Shown: positions 1 through 12,700 of the stretch, one piece after another
Position numbering within the stretch: position 1 is the first letter of the stretch
How the letters are laid out: each line of letters starts with the position of its first letter
From: Cristatella mucedo
Lineage: Eukaryota; Bryozoa; Phylactolaemata; Cristatellidae
Length of the DNA: 64,000 bases
Assembly: GCA_009760855.2 (NCBI GenBank)
Contig: WPIO01000023.1
Location: forward strand, 2,339,001 to 2,403,000
Direction of reading: 5' to 3'
Made by a program: the position numbers and the translations under genes
Notes under the pieces: generated by a model
Database searches by the model: none
What the model was told of the DNA's origin: nothing
Seen by the model: only the letters and a program-made list of their open reading frames with translations

Positions 1-590
1 GACACCTAGATTTTGTGCAGATGCTATGGGAGAAGTGTTAGCAGTGCCGATGTTGAACATTAAGCTTATTAATTTTGGAGTAACACTAGATTTTTCCCAT
101 ACGTAGTAGTTTGTTTTATTGACATTCAATTTTAGAAAACTTGTTTCCATCCAATTGCAAATGTCAGCTATACATGCAGCAAGGGAGTTGAAAGAGTATG
201 ACGTGCTGTAAGACCGGGAGGGATTAAAGCACAAGTACAGCTGTGTCATCTGCATTAAAATGAATGCCTAGATTGTGCTGATCGATTACATCTGCAAGAG
301 GAAGAGTATACATTATGAAAACATGTAGACCAAATAGCGACCCCTGGGTGCACTATTAAAGAGGCTTCTCGGATGACTGTAGCCCAGATGACTGCTGTCT
401 GTTCACGTTGATGCTCCTCAGATGACTGTTGACCTGTGATATAAATGCTCTGAAGTTTCCCACTGAAATTGGACCTAAATCATTGCAATGCAGTGCAAGT
501 GATGCCCAGAAGTGATGAGAAGCTCTTAAGCAGAAGTCAGTGATCAATACTATCAAACGGTGCCCGAAGATCAAGAAAAGCAACCAGAGA
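1..590 (-). mobile_element. LINE (CR1/L2-like) reverse transcriptase fragment
   Basis: Read on the minus strand, the stretch gives decayed pieces of a CR1/L2-type reverse transcriptase, including a block like FD.IDH, then LRSINVNRQQS. The same block appears in better shape at 6840-7080 and again at 20330-20660. Many stops. It runs off the left edge and ends about 110 bp before the first Kelch exon. Confidence 0.6.
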
Positions 591-700
591 GACTCGACTC
601 AAGTCTGCATTTCTTTAAACATAGTTATGTACCCTCAGCAGTGCACACTTTATGGAGTGTTTATCTTCTGCTTCTATGCTTCTCACCTTTCTGCTTGCAG

Positions 701-3700
701 CTGTGGAAGTACAATATTTCCAGCCGTATGTGGACACGTGTGCAAACTACAGGAACGTTACCGGATGTCAGTGCATCACACACTGGTGAGCTGCTTGTCT
801 GTAGAAGCACTGAGGCCGGTTGTATGCAGCTTCCCACTATATTCGAGCATTGTCGTTGGCAGAACAGCTTCTCTATGTTTCTATGAGCTATGTTTCTTCA
901 GCTGTTGTTGTCTTGTAGACACACTGAGGCCGGTTGTATGCAGCTTCCCACTATATTCGAGCATTGTCGTTGGCAGAACAGCTTCTCTATGTTTCTATGA
1001 GCTATGTTTCTTCCGCTGTTGTTGTCTTGTAGACATACGAGGGGATGGGTCGTGTGTGTGGCATCCTAGTAATTACAACTCTCAGGGCCTGTTACAACAC
1101 GTTTAGCTATCCAAGATAAGGCACATGGTGAATCGTGTTTACTGCCAACGGATTCAGCTGCAGTCACCCCAATAACTCGCCTAGGTCCAGCTGTTACGGC
1201 TCAGTTTTTGTTGCATTTATTCTGACCACCTGTAGCTTTAGCAATCACGATTTTGTTGCTTCCCCCAATTCTTGTGGTCAATATTTGAAGCGAATACCAT
1301 GAGCCGGTCTTAGCACTGCTTGTTAATTTAATATAAAGAACCTCTGCTGGGGTTTATGTTTTGCTTGGCATTCAAATCTGCTGCTATCATAATAGTGATT
1401 TATTTCCCTAGAGTCAATGCTATTGTAATACATTTGCTCCTATATTCTTTATTTAAATATTTAGCAGGTAGCGGTTGTCTTAGCACTTGAACTGCTGAGC
1501 CCTTTTTGCAGCAGCAATGTTACCTTCATTCTTGCTACTGCCATGGTACAGATTTTCCAGCTGTCTTTTGTTCCTATTTCATTATACTTACCCGACATTT
1601 CTTAAGGTATTTTACTATATGATTTTACCATTTTATTCTGTTGCTAACTCAAGTCTTCTAAACAGTATTTTCCAACGTAAGCAATTTTAGTCATTGCTAT
1701 TGCTTTGTGCTCGAGGAATGCTGTTAGTGAGTGGCAGAGCCAGAATTTTCTGTTAGGGTGAAAGCCCTGCCGAAAATCATAAATGCAGAGAACATCAGTC
1801 TTTATCAACCTATGAGCGTCAGCAATTCGTAGATTGAAAGTATGTGACGTTTTAATCATTAATCACCATCACGGCCATTTCTTTATCAATATACAACAGC
1901 GTGGCATCATTGAGGTATAATGCACCCATCGTTGCTTGCACCTGAGTCTTGATAGGTTTATGCACTTGACATGCGAACTAAGTCCCACCAGCTTGTTCAG
2001 TAGGCCATAGCCGGTATCGGCCATGACTGGACTCCGCCAGAATGACTGCAAGGTCGGGAAGAGGCCCAACATTCTTTAATGCCGAGTCCGAATCTATTTC
2101 ACTTCAAAAGTTATGAAGCTGCTGTCTCAAGAGGATCGGCTCAAAATCTCGAAGGTCTATTGTGTAGAATTCCGTTGCAAGCTCAACATGGTTGTTGACA
2201 TTGAATGCAGAGAACTGCTTACGAGGGGAGGTGCAAGCAGCAGGCTGGCATCTCCATTGCTCCTAGTCAAACCGAAAGTCAAATTCTGACTTTATCTTGT
2301 CAATTGTCACGTAGAAGAAAAATTCGACACCGAAGTCGTCTGCTTATTGTATTCGTGTGCTCATTGTGACGAGGCCGACCAGATTGGATGTAGTTGTGGG
2401 GCATGTCGATCTCATTTTGCTTATATAACTTCAGTACCTTTGTCAGCAAATCACCAAGCCTGTCTTTCGAAACTCGGCCAGTGCCTAATAAAGACAAAGT
2501 GCGAGGCATTGACAATATTCCGATCCTGTTTTATCAGTGCTTGCTATAGCTGGTATGTAATCAATAGCAAGTCTTCAATGCGAAATAAGGTGAAGGCAAA
2601 CTTGAATCAAAGCATGTGGTCGATGTAGGTTGATCAAGGCATGTGCCGCCTTGATTCTCTTTTCAGCCGTGCTTTTATTTTCTTTGACATGTTCAGTGCC
2701 TTCAACGGTCGCAGCAAGCATGTTGATTTAGCTCTCCAAAATGACGATTATCTCATATTTCTCACTGCCTAGAGCGGTTGCACCATCTTAGCTCTGTCCT
2801 TTGACACTTGCTAATCGGACAACGATGATTCGTCTGCACATTAGCAATGACAGTGCACAGTGTATCGGTTTAGATGTTTGTCACGTGCTTCATTTAGGTA
2901 GACTAGTCGCTGGTGTAGCACACCTGAATGAAGTTACTGAGTTGCTCGAATGAAGCTGTTCACAAAGGCATGCTGCTCCTTATTGCTAGAATCCTGTGGT
3001 GCGACTTGGAGCTGCGTTAAAGCATGAGAAGTTTGCAACCAGTGCCGATGAGGAGGCTCTCCCAGTTGGCGAAGCTGCTTTTAAGAACGTGTCCTAGTGA
3101 TGCTAAGTAGGGAAAAGGAAGCACGGGAAGCTGTAAGCACTCTCTGATAAAGTGATAAACTCCAGCCGCGAATAGGTCCGACACTAGGAGGGTGCTGAGG
3201 GTGCCGAGCAACTTCGAATTTCTAGCTTGGGTACACGGCATTGCGTCCGATGCATATGGTGCTAGAAGGGGCGGCCCTGAAGCAAGTACGAAAGACTGAT
3301 CTCATTGAGAATCCTCAGGTCGTACGTTGAAGTGGCAGGTCTCGACCTGGGATTTCGATCGATGTTGAGTGCCTCTTACGATAGCAGAGCTGCAGGGGGC
3401 AAGTCATGAAGCTACATTCGGCTCTTCCATTTAGTGCTGACGTCATGTCGGTACCGTATTCACAGCAGAAGCATTTCCAGGCAAGGATTTTGAGACAATG
3501 ACATCCTGCTTTTACGGCAATGATCTCTTCAGTGGTTGAGTTGTCGCCGCTGGTAATGATAACTGGATGGATGTTGGTATGTGGTGGCGCCCAGTGGCCG
3601 ACTAGACTAGGGATTCTATTCTATTGCGTATCACTTTGCAGCAAATGTAAAGCGCCTAGAAAGAGATTAAGTTCTCTGAGGGCGCTTTATCAAGTGCAAT

Positions 3701-6700
3701 ATTATTATTATTATTATAGGGAGTGTGACAACTGCCCTCTTGCCCTTTCAGGTTCCACCACTGATTGGTCATACCAGCCGGTGGGCCCAAGCGTCTTTCA
3801 TTTGTGCTTATATATGCTGGTATAAGCGTGTTGCTTGATGTTGCATGCTTAAACATGATGTAATGTATCTCCGTCTGTAACTCCACAATGCTACAAAGAC
3901 TGTGGGTGTAAAGCAGGAGTTTTCTATAGCACACTCTCAGCCTAAGCAGCTTTCGGTACGCATTTGGTGTCCAACGAACTTCATCTCACGCAACAAAGAG
4001 GAAGTGAGAAGTGTAGCTGAGTCACGAGGGCAGTTGAGGTAGTGAGTAGCATAGAAGTAGCAGCCCTGGACGGCTAGAAAGGATGTGCCATAGTCGGCAG
4101 CAATAAAGTAGACGTCGTTGCGTAGTAGCTGGCATGTCTTAACTCTTGGTTAATGCTTCTCTTGCTGTGAATTGTCAAGTGTCTGTATCGAGGTTTGGTT
4201 CTCATAGGGCACTATACAGACGACATTTTTACGATTGCATATGTGCTGCTCCACGATATTGTTCATTAGATTGCATTTGTAGAATGATCAATGGTTAAGC
4301 CTGTCCGATGCATTGATGCTAACTTCACAAGCTATGCCGAATGCTTGTCGTCTGATTCACGGTCTGCTTCTCAGATTCTTACTGTTATTCCTTTTGTAGT
4401 GTCGCTTGGTATAACTGAAAACAATTCGTTAGCGATAAGCATGTAGCAGTTTTGTTTAGTTATTCTCGTAATAATGGCTCCAGCATTCAGGATTAGTGAC
4501 CACCTTGTTGGTGGCATAGTTGTGCTAGTACCACTGGATATCTGTCAGTTCATTCCGCTGTGGCTGGACCTATGGTCGTTGTTGAAATGTTCATTATTCA
4601 AGTATTGGCCAAAACTTCGGTCAGGCTTGCAAAGCACCATACCTCTCCTCAAGTGTACCGCAGTACTAGAAAGGAAGAATGACAAACGCGTCGTGCCGAC
4701 CTGGGAAATCGAACATGCTGCCTCCAAAGGACAGGAGTCGCACCGACTCTCCCATTTGTTGTGTGGTACATGTTATGTGTGATGTACACTTAAGTGGCAT
4801 GCTCCTTCCTTTGACAGCACTACTATTGGGTAGCAAGCTGCTGGTTTTTGGTGGCACTGGCTTTCCCTTTGCCGACGTCAAATCGAACAAACTCTATCAG
4901 TGTGATGTCAATACCAACGTCTGGAGCATCGTTGAATGTTCTGGTGATTTACCCGGTGAAATATATGGTCATGTAAGTCTACTGCACCTCGTTGCTTATA
5001 TAAGTGAGTGATTGTATTATAAATGCTGCAGTTGCCCCCTTGCATCACTTGCAGCGTCTTGCCGATATAGTTATCTTTCACCACTTGGTTCTGTGTGATG
5101 TGATCGTGCTTCCTATACAGCATATGTAAAGTGCAAAGAAAGAGATGTGTAAATGGCCTAGAAAGAGATTGAATTCTCTGAGGGCGCTATACAAATGTAT
5201 TATTATTATTGTTATTATTATGTGGCAACAATTTGAGAATGAGTAAGTAGGGAAGGGGAGCAATGCTCACCCTATCGTGTTACATCAGTGTTGCTGCTTT
5301 GTTCTATAAGTTTGAAACGATGGCTGAATCTGATCGTCTGAACTACTGTAGTCCGTCTCGATGCTTTGCGATCTTGGTGCAGATTGAAGGGCATGCAGTT
5401 GAAGTTAGCACTTGTCGACCGCCGTGTTCTGGCCACGTGCACGTGCAGAGATGCTAGTAACGTTACGTGGAGCCGGCTGTTTTTTGTTCGACTGATCGTT
5501 ATGCAGCTTGCTTATTGTGATCGTCTGGTGTTGCAGGCTATGATTGCCGTGAAAAACTTTGTGTACATTTATGGTGGAACAACCGGCTTTGTGTACAGCA
5601 ATACAGTACACCGTTTAGATCTTGAATCAAGGGTATGGGAAGCCATTGTAACGCCAGGTGTGATAGGAGAGCAAGTGCCTCGACCAAGGTAGTTCGGGCC
5701 TTCTCAGTCGCCTTACCCGGCAAGCTGCAGCATGAGTTCATGCCTTGCCATCTAGGCGAACCCAGTCTACTTTTGCATTTCATGGCTTTATTTTTAGTTA
5801 TCGACACGAAATAGCATCTGATGGTGAAAAGCTATATATTTTTGGTGGTGGTACGACAACCACAGAAGAGTCTATGAAAAAGGTAGACCCACACTATTAT
5901 GCTTGTGTAGGCTGTGAACCCTAATGGCACACTAGGTAATACGATTGGTTTTTACGATCTTGGTCCCGAGTGTTGGGTTCGAATCCTGTGGTGGGCGATC
6001 CTATATTGCTGCTGGAAGTGGCGGTAATAGCCGTAAAGGCTCTTCTGTTGCTATACAAAAGAGGCTTTTGAATTAGCTAGTCTTTTTTGTTTATTACAGG
6101 CTTGTCCTGAATGGGATCTTCCCTGCATAGGGTCTTGGGGCTCTATTTTCTTTTATTAGATAAAAGTATACAGTGTTGTATCATGTCTAGCCTAGTATCA
6201 CACAACAAACATCTGAGCGCAAAAGTATCGCGAGGCGACACGAAATGGCTGTCGAACTCCCAAAAAGTTCTGATTCTGTTTTAAAAATTATTATCTTGCT
6301 GTAGTGTTTATGCACAGTATATACAGTAAGCTTACGTAGAGTGTAAGCAGTTTCAGTACAATAATATTAATTTTTAATGCTAAAATGAAGTTGCACTACT
6401 GGAGAACAAGCAGCAACCTGTCTTGAGCCACTTGTGTAAATAGGGAACTAAGTATTTGCAAACATCCAAACGTCATGTCCACTGTAGTGCAGTGAGACTT
6501 CAGATGTGATATGTATGACTCATCTGACCACTTAGCCTTCTAATTTCACATGAGAGGCGCTCAGTGGGATTCAGGTCTGAAGATTGACTGGGCCAGTCTG
6601 TTATCATATAGGTCATATACCAAATTCAAGCCTTTTGGAAAAATTGTTGAACATGCCTAGTCATGTGCTTGAGCGCATTGCCTTATTGGAAAAGAAAGTT

Positions 6701-9700
6701 GTCTCCACTAGGGTTCATCGCAGTATGTGCTGCAAGTAATGTCTGCAATGTTCTTGATTAGTTTTAAATTGATGTCTTACATCTTGACTACTCGTGGTCC
6801 CAGCGCACTGAGCGAATTTTGCTGCACGTCCTCTGGCAAGGCGAGGAGTATCGAGTTGTCAGACCCAGGCCTTTCGGCAGCTTTTGATACTATTGATCAC
6901 CAAGTCTTTCTCGAGCACCTCTCATCTCGCCTGGGCATCACTGGTACTGCACTGCAATGGTTCAGGTCCTACATCAGTAGCAAACTCCAGAGTATTGATG
7001 TGAATGGGCAAAGATCACCCGAGGAACCACTGAAGTATGGAGTACCTAAGGGGTCTGTGCTTGGTCCTGTTCTTTTTACGGTTTATACTCTATCTCTCCA
7101 TCTCTTATATCTATCTCTATCTCTATCTCTATACCTACTTATAATACTCTCTTTCTTGCCGATGTGATTGTCAGGCACACTCTAGGCTTTCACTTCTATG
7201 TAGATGACACTCAGTTGTACCGTTGCTTTGATCCCTCCCAGCCCTTCAGCACGTCGGATTCTCTCAGCTCCCTTGCTGCATGTATTGACGACATCCGCAC
7301 GTGGATGGTAGCAAAATTTCTTAAATTGAATGACGATAAAACCAACATACCAATTATAGGCAAACCAAGTGTCATCTTGCTGAATTTGCACAAAATCAAA
7401 GTGTCATATTCTAAAGTGACCTTTCAATTAGAAGACCACATCAGCTAAACAGTCTAGTCTGCCTACTTTCAGCTAAATAACATTGCTAAAATTAGGGCTT
7501 GCTTAGACACGGATACTACTTCTAAATTGGTCCATGCATTTGTGTTATCCTGTCTCAACTTATGTAACTCACTGCTTGCTGGTCTACCGGTCTGTGCAAT
7601 CAGGAGCTTACAGCTGGTGCAAAACTCTACAGCTAGGCTTGTCTGTCATGAGCTTCGCAGTTGCTACATCAGACCACTTCTTGCCAACCTGCACTGACTA
7701 CTAGTCAAGTAATGCATTGACTTCAAGGTTCTGTCACTCACTTTTATGTCTCTTCATATTTTGGCTCTAATCTACCTATCAGATCTGCTCCCCCACCAGG
7801 CTAGGCATCATGTCACCTGCTTTTCTGAATCTAATCGTTTACCTACACCTTGTACGAACCTCAAATTCTTTTCAAACCGTGCCTTTAGTTCGTTTGCTCC
7901 CAAAGCCTGGAACTCACAACTTCCTATTTGCGTCACGACATCCCCTGACTTTATAACATATAAAAAGAAGCAAAAGCGTATCTATTTATCACAGCATAAC
8001 CATGTTATGCTTGTCGACACTGAGCATGCTACCATTGATGTATTGTATTGCATCTCCATCTGTAACTCCACGAAGCCACAAAGACTATGTGGTCTTACGC
8101 AGGGGAGTTTTATATAGCGCACTCATAGCCTAAGTGGCTTTTGGTATGCATTTGGTAGCCAACAGACTTCATCTCACGCAACAAAGAGAAAGTGGGAAGC
8201 ATAGCAGAATCAGGAGAGCAGTTGAGGTAGTGAGTAGCATGGAGGTAGCAGCTCAGGACCGCTGGAAAGGAAGAGCCATAGTCGGCAGCAGGAGAGTAGT
8301 TGTCGTTGCGTAAGAATCATGGAATCGAGTTCCACAGTCTAGTACATACAGAGCTAAAGCTTCTGTCGCCAACGGTCTTTAAGCAGAGGAATGGAACAGC
8401 TAATTTATTGTCCACACAAGACCTGAGGGCACGAACAGGCTGAAACTGATGCAGCACTTTAAGGTGATTGGATTAATTCGAGAGTCAATGACCACACAAG
8501 GGAACTGAGGGCACGAGGAGGCTGAAAAGGGTGCAGCAGTTCAGCTAGGTATGGAGAAGCCAAGCCGTGGTGGGCCTTGTGGGATCAGCATAAGAACTTT
8601 GCTCTTTATCCGTTGGTCAACCGGCAGCCATCCTAGCTCTTTTAGCAATGAAGATACGTGTTCAAACCTATGGGATTTGCAAACTAGCCGTGCAGCCATA
8701 TTCATAGCCAGCTGCAGTGGCCTAGTTGCTTTTTTTGGTAGCCTAGGCAAAAGGGAATTACAATAATCAAGCCGAGACAGAACTAAAGAGCTGGTTAAAA
8801 TTTTTACAATCCACCGTGGAAGGCAGCTCCTAATCTTATATAGGGATCGGGCGTGATGGCTAACTGTAGAAATATTCTTCTGAATGAAAATTTAGCCAGT
8901 TGTCGAAAACAGCACCTTAATTTCGGGCATTCAGTGATTGTCGCATAACAGCATCACCTATTACAGGAGCAAAGCCTTTTAGTCTAGCCACACGGTTAGG
9001 GTGTCTGTTCTATGAGCAGCAGTTCAGTTTTATTGTCGTTTAATTTTAAGAATTTTTACGACATCCAGGATCGAATGTCGGCAAGGCAAGCATTTAGTTT
9101 ATTAACCATTCGATCATGCTTCCTGTACAGCATATGTAAAATGCCTAGAAACATAATAAGTCCACTGAGGGCGCTATACAAACATATTATTATTACTATT
9201 ATAATTGAAGCCAGCCATTTATGCAGATACAACCCCTGAGCGTGACCTCTCTGCTGCCAAATTTGGCCTCATCTTGTATCTGAAAGGCAGATATAATTGA
9301 ATCCTTTATTGGAACAACGGCACACTTACTGCATAATTTTTGCCATTTTTGAAAGGGGCAAATTTATTCTCATCGTCCTTTTCAGTTTTGCTCCAGTCTT
9401 CATGGGTCCAGCATACTCTTGCCCTAGCCTAATCTAAAGAGCCACTTTATGCTTGACTTGCAGAAGTAGCTTTATTTTATATTTTTCGCGTTTTGCGCAA
9501 AGATACACTTGAATCTAGTCGACGCCTAATCGTGTATCCTTCCTGTAGCTTTCTAGTCGTAGCCTGCAGGCTTTGAGCATGTGCCATAGCAGGTGTGAAC
9601 AGATGCCTAAAGCTTGATTCTTAATCAGTCTATCCTTTGGGTGTAGTTGTGCACGTGGGCGTCCGGTTCTCTTTGCATTATCCATGACATCGGTCGTGGC

Positions 9701-12700
9701 TTAGCTATCTTATTCAGGTTGTACCTCACCAATTCGCAATTGTATTGCAATGAAAACGTTACTATGTCTCGTTTGGTGCAAAGTCCACACGTGGTCCTTC
9801 GTAAAGCAGTCAACTAGCTGGTCTCAAGATGCATGCCGATTGGCAGTAGCATGAGGCAAGCAAATGAGCAATGCCATATGATTTCAGTGAGTGCTTATTT
9901 TATATTATATTACCTCTTTCAGAGCTAGCTGCCTAGTACTTATTTCATTTTTGGGCACTTTTGTGCATATGGGATGTGCGTATTAGTAAATTGATCAGGC
10001 TTGGAATGCTATTTTTTACTGTCACTACATGTCGTGATTGCCTATGTCTCACGGGTATATAGACAATATAAGCAAGGCTGTGAGTAGATTGTGGTTTTGT
10101 GAGGCTGTGGTGGCTGTGAGAGGTGGCTGTGAGTAGATCGTAGTAAGTGGTTTTAACGGCTTAGTAGTAAGTGGTTTTAACGGCGATTTCCTTAATTCAT
10201 TATTTCTTGCCACCTTGGCTACGATATTAGCCAAGTGTTAATACCATAGTTTTGGAGGTTATTGCCTTGCTGATGGCACGACGGTTTTGCCTGAATGTAT
10301 TTATGATGGCACTAGTCTTATCTGGTATTGTTTTGCTGTGGCTCATTTTTTTCATTTGTGAATCAAGGGCAACATTGTTGCAGATCTGGATATTGGATTT
10401 GAAAAAATTGCGGTGGGAGCAGCACATGACCTTACGAGATCCACGTGAAGGTAACCAATTGTGAAAAAAATGGACACCCAATGGCCTCTATACGATGATT
10501 AGTTGATCGATAAAATTGCACTTCCGTTGAGATAACTGCCTTGCATGGTCAGTTTACCGGCTTTCGTAGAAAGGGACTTTCTTTTAGATTTTATCGACAC
10601 TGCTGTACCACTGGGGTGGACTACCAGCTGTCACAATTGCATTTCTAGCATAGTTCTTCCATATTGTTTATACGTACTTTTAGTAGCTTTTATTCATTCA
10701 GTGCATGCACTTACTCCTCTGCTCTGCCAAGATAAGTTTGTTGGCTTAAGGTGCCGATAGTGAGTGACCATCATAGTTGCTATAATTCTTCTCAACGAGA
10801 AGCTAAGACAAGCGTTTTAATCTATTCACACTTGTCACAAAAAGTAAGCACTATCCCAATAGCAATATTTTCTTGCAACAGTTTTTGCATCAATAACGTT
10901 TTTCACTGTAATTACTTATGAAAAGAGTGAGTTTATTGGCTCGTGTTTTCAGGAACGTTTTCTTTTTCTGAAGCTACGATAAGGAGTAGTCCCGGTTCCT
11001 TATTGACTGCAGAACTGGATTTTTTTGTAAACTGAGTATCTTCGTTTTAAAACAGTGATGAGGCTGTACCAGCAGGAGGGCTTGTTTAGTGCAAAGGAGC
11101 CTTGATTGCTTTCACTGCGCTCTCTTCCTGACAAAGAAAGGCTGTCGCCTGTTTTTTTCTGAGTTGAATCTGGGCCTTTCGTGCTTAAGGCAAGTATCTT
11201 TACAGAAGATATCCTAGGGGGCTAGTCTGATGTGGGAAGTATGTTTGGAATGCACAGCCGGAGTGGCAATGTGTCTTCAGAAGAGTCTGTTACATCTGGT
11301 CTTTCACTGTACCCTGACTGCCAGTCAAGGTCTGGCTTCATTCAAAACCCAATCGGAAGCCTCTATGTTTTGAAGTTTATGCTGTGGCTTGTCTAAATAG
11401 TGGGACAAAGAAATAGTTACCTATTAGGTGCTTGTTTAGCTGGTTCAGACAGATTAGCACTGGCAAAGGATTTTTATAAATAGCTTTTTGACCGGATGCA
11501 TGTCGGGCTGTGGCAATGTGAAGTTCTGTCCCTTACCGTTTGAGGCTGGTTTTATCTGAGCAGGCATCAAAATTTGTTGATTCCATCCAGCCTAGTCGAA
11601 AAGTGGCTTATTTTTGAGCCCATATTGTACAGGGAGTTTGATTGTTAGTGCAACTACGGGTGCTCCTAGTGAGTCACTCATATGAGCATTAGTTAGTGTG
11701 TCCGGGAGCTTTGGTAAAATGCACCGACTCTGTGACAACTTAGTGGCCATTCGTTTGCCATTGTCACGCCCCATGGCTGCACTGTATTTACTTGCAAACT
11801 GCTTTGCTACTGCGGTCTTACCTTGCTATTAATCTGCAAGCATTTAGCTCGTGTTTCTGAAACTTGTAGGCTATCCGGTGAAACGAAAATGCCACAGCTG
11901 TGTCAATTGGAAGGGCAGTAAGTTGTTTGTTATTTAATTGCTTCTAATATGTTGTGACTTTGTCGTCTATGATACAAAGCTCTGAAACCTCTGTTATCGA
12001 CATGTTGGGTGTGATAATAATAATCATCTCGTTAGGGCTGCAGAGTGAAGGATTAATTGCGCTGATGAGATCTCACGATTGTTGAGCGCTGCCTGCACGT
12101 ATAGTTGAAGTTCTTCTCTTAGCACGTATGACGGTGTGGCATTTGTTGGAGTTGGAACTCAGATTTCCTCTGGTTGTGCTAGCAGGATTGACACCCCATG
12201 ATAGGGTGTTGCTCTGCTGCAGTGGCATGTGCTATCAGCGATTTCGATTAGCATTGTAGTATCTCAGATATTGCTTGCAGCTGGCCGACTTCTAAGGCAT
12301 CAACTGTCTTCCGAAATCAGCTACAAAGCACCTACCATACATAGTCAGCTCATAGCCGACGTGTTCACCTAGATACGGTGTGATAGTTGTGCACTTTCAT
12401 ATCTAATTGCTGAATAATAATCAGCTGAACATCTGCACGTTTGGTTAGAAAAACTTGCACTCGAGCCGGGTAAGAAAGACAAGCTGGGAGATTGCGATGG
12501 TCTGCTGAAGTTTTTCGGAGAGTTTCTGACTAAAACCGTGGGGCAAAATGGCTAGTTAATGGCGTCCTTGTTTTTCTTCTGTCTCCTTATGGTTTCGATG
12601 CAGTTCTTCGGTCGTGCATGTCTAGTTTGGTGCACATGCCTTGCATCAGGCAGTAATGTTTTACACATGCCACGATCTCGCCTTGCATCAGACAGTAATG

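Noticed and set aside
6727-7448. Host reverse-transcriptase-like gene
   Set aside because: The motifs are those of a CR1/L2 LINE, the frame is broken, and related copies occur across the window.
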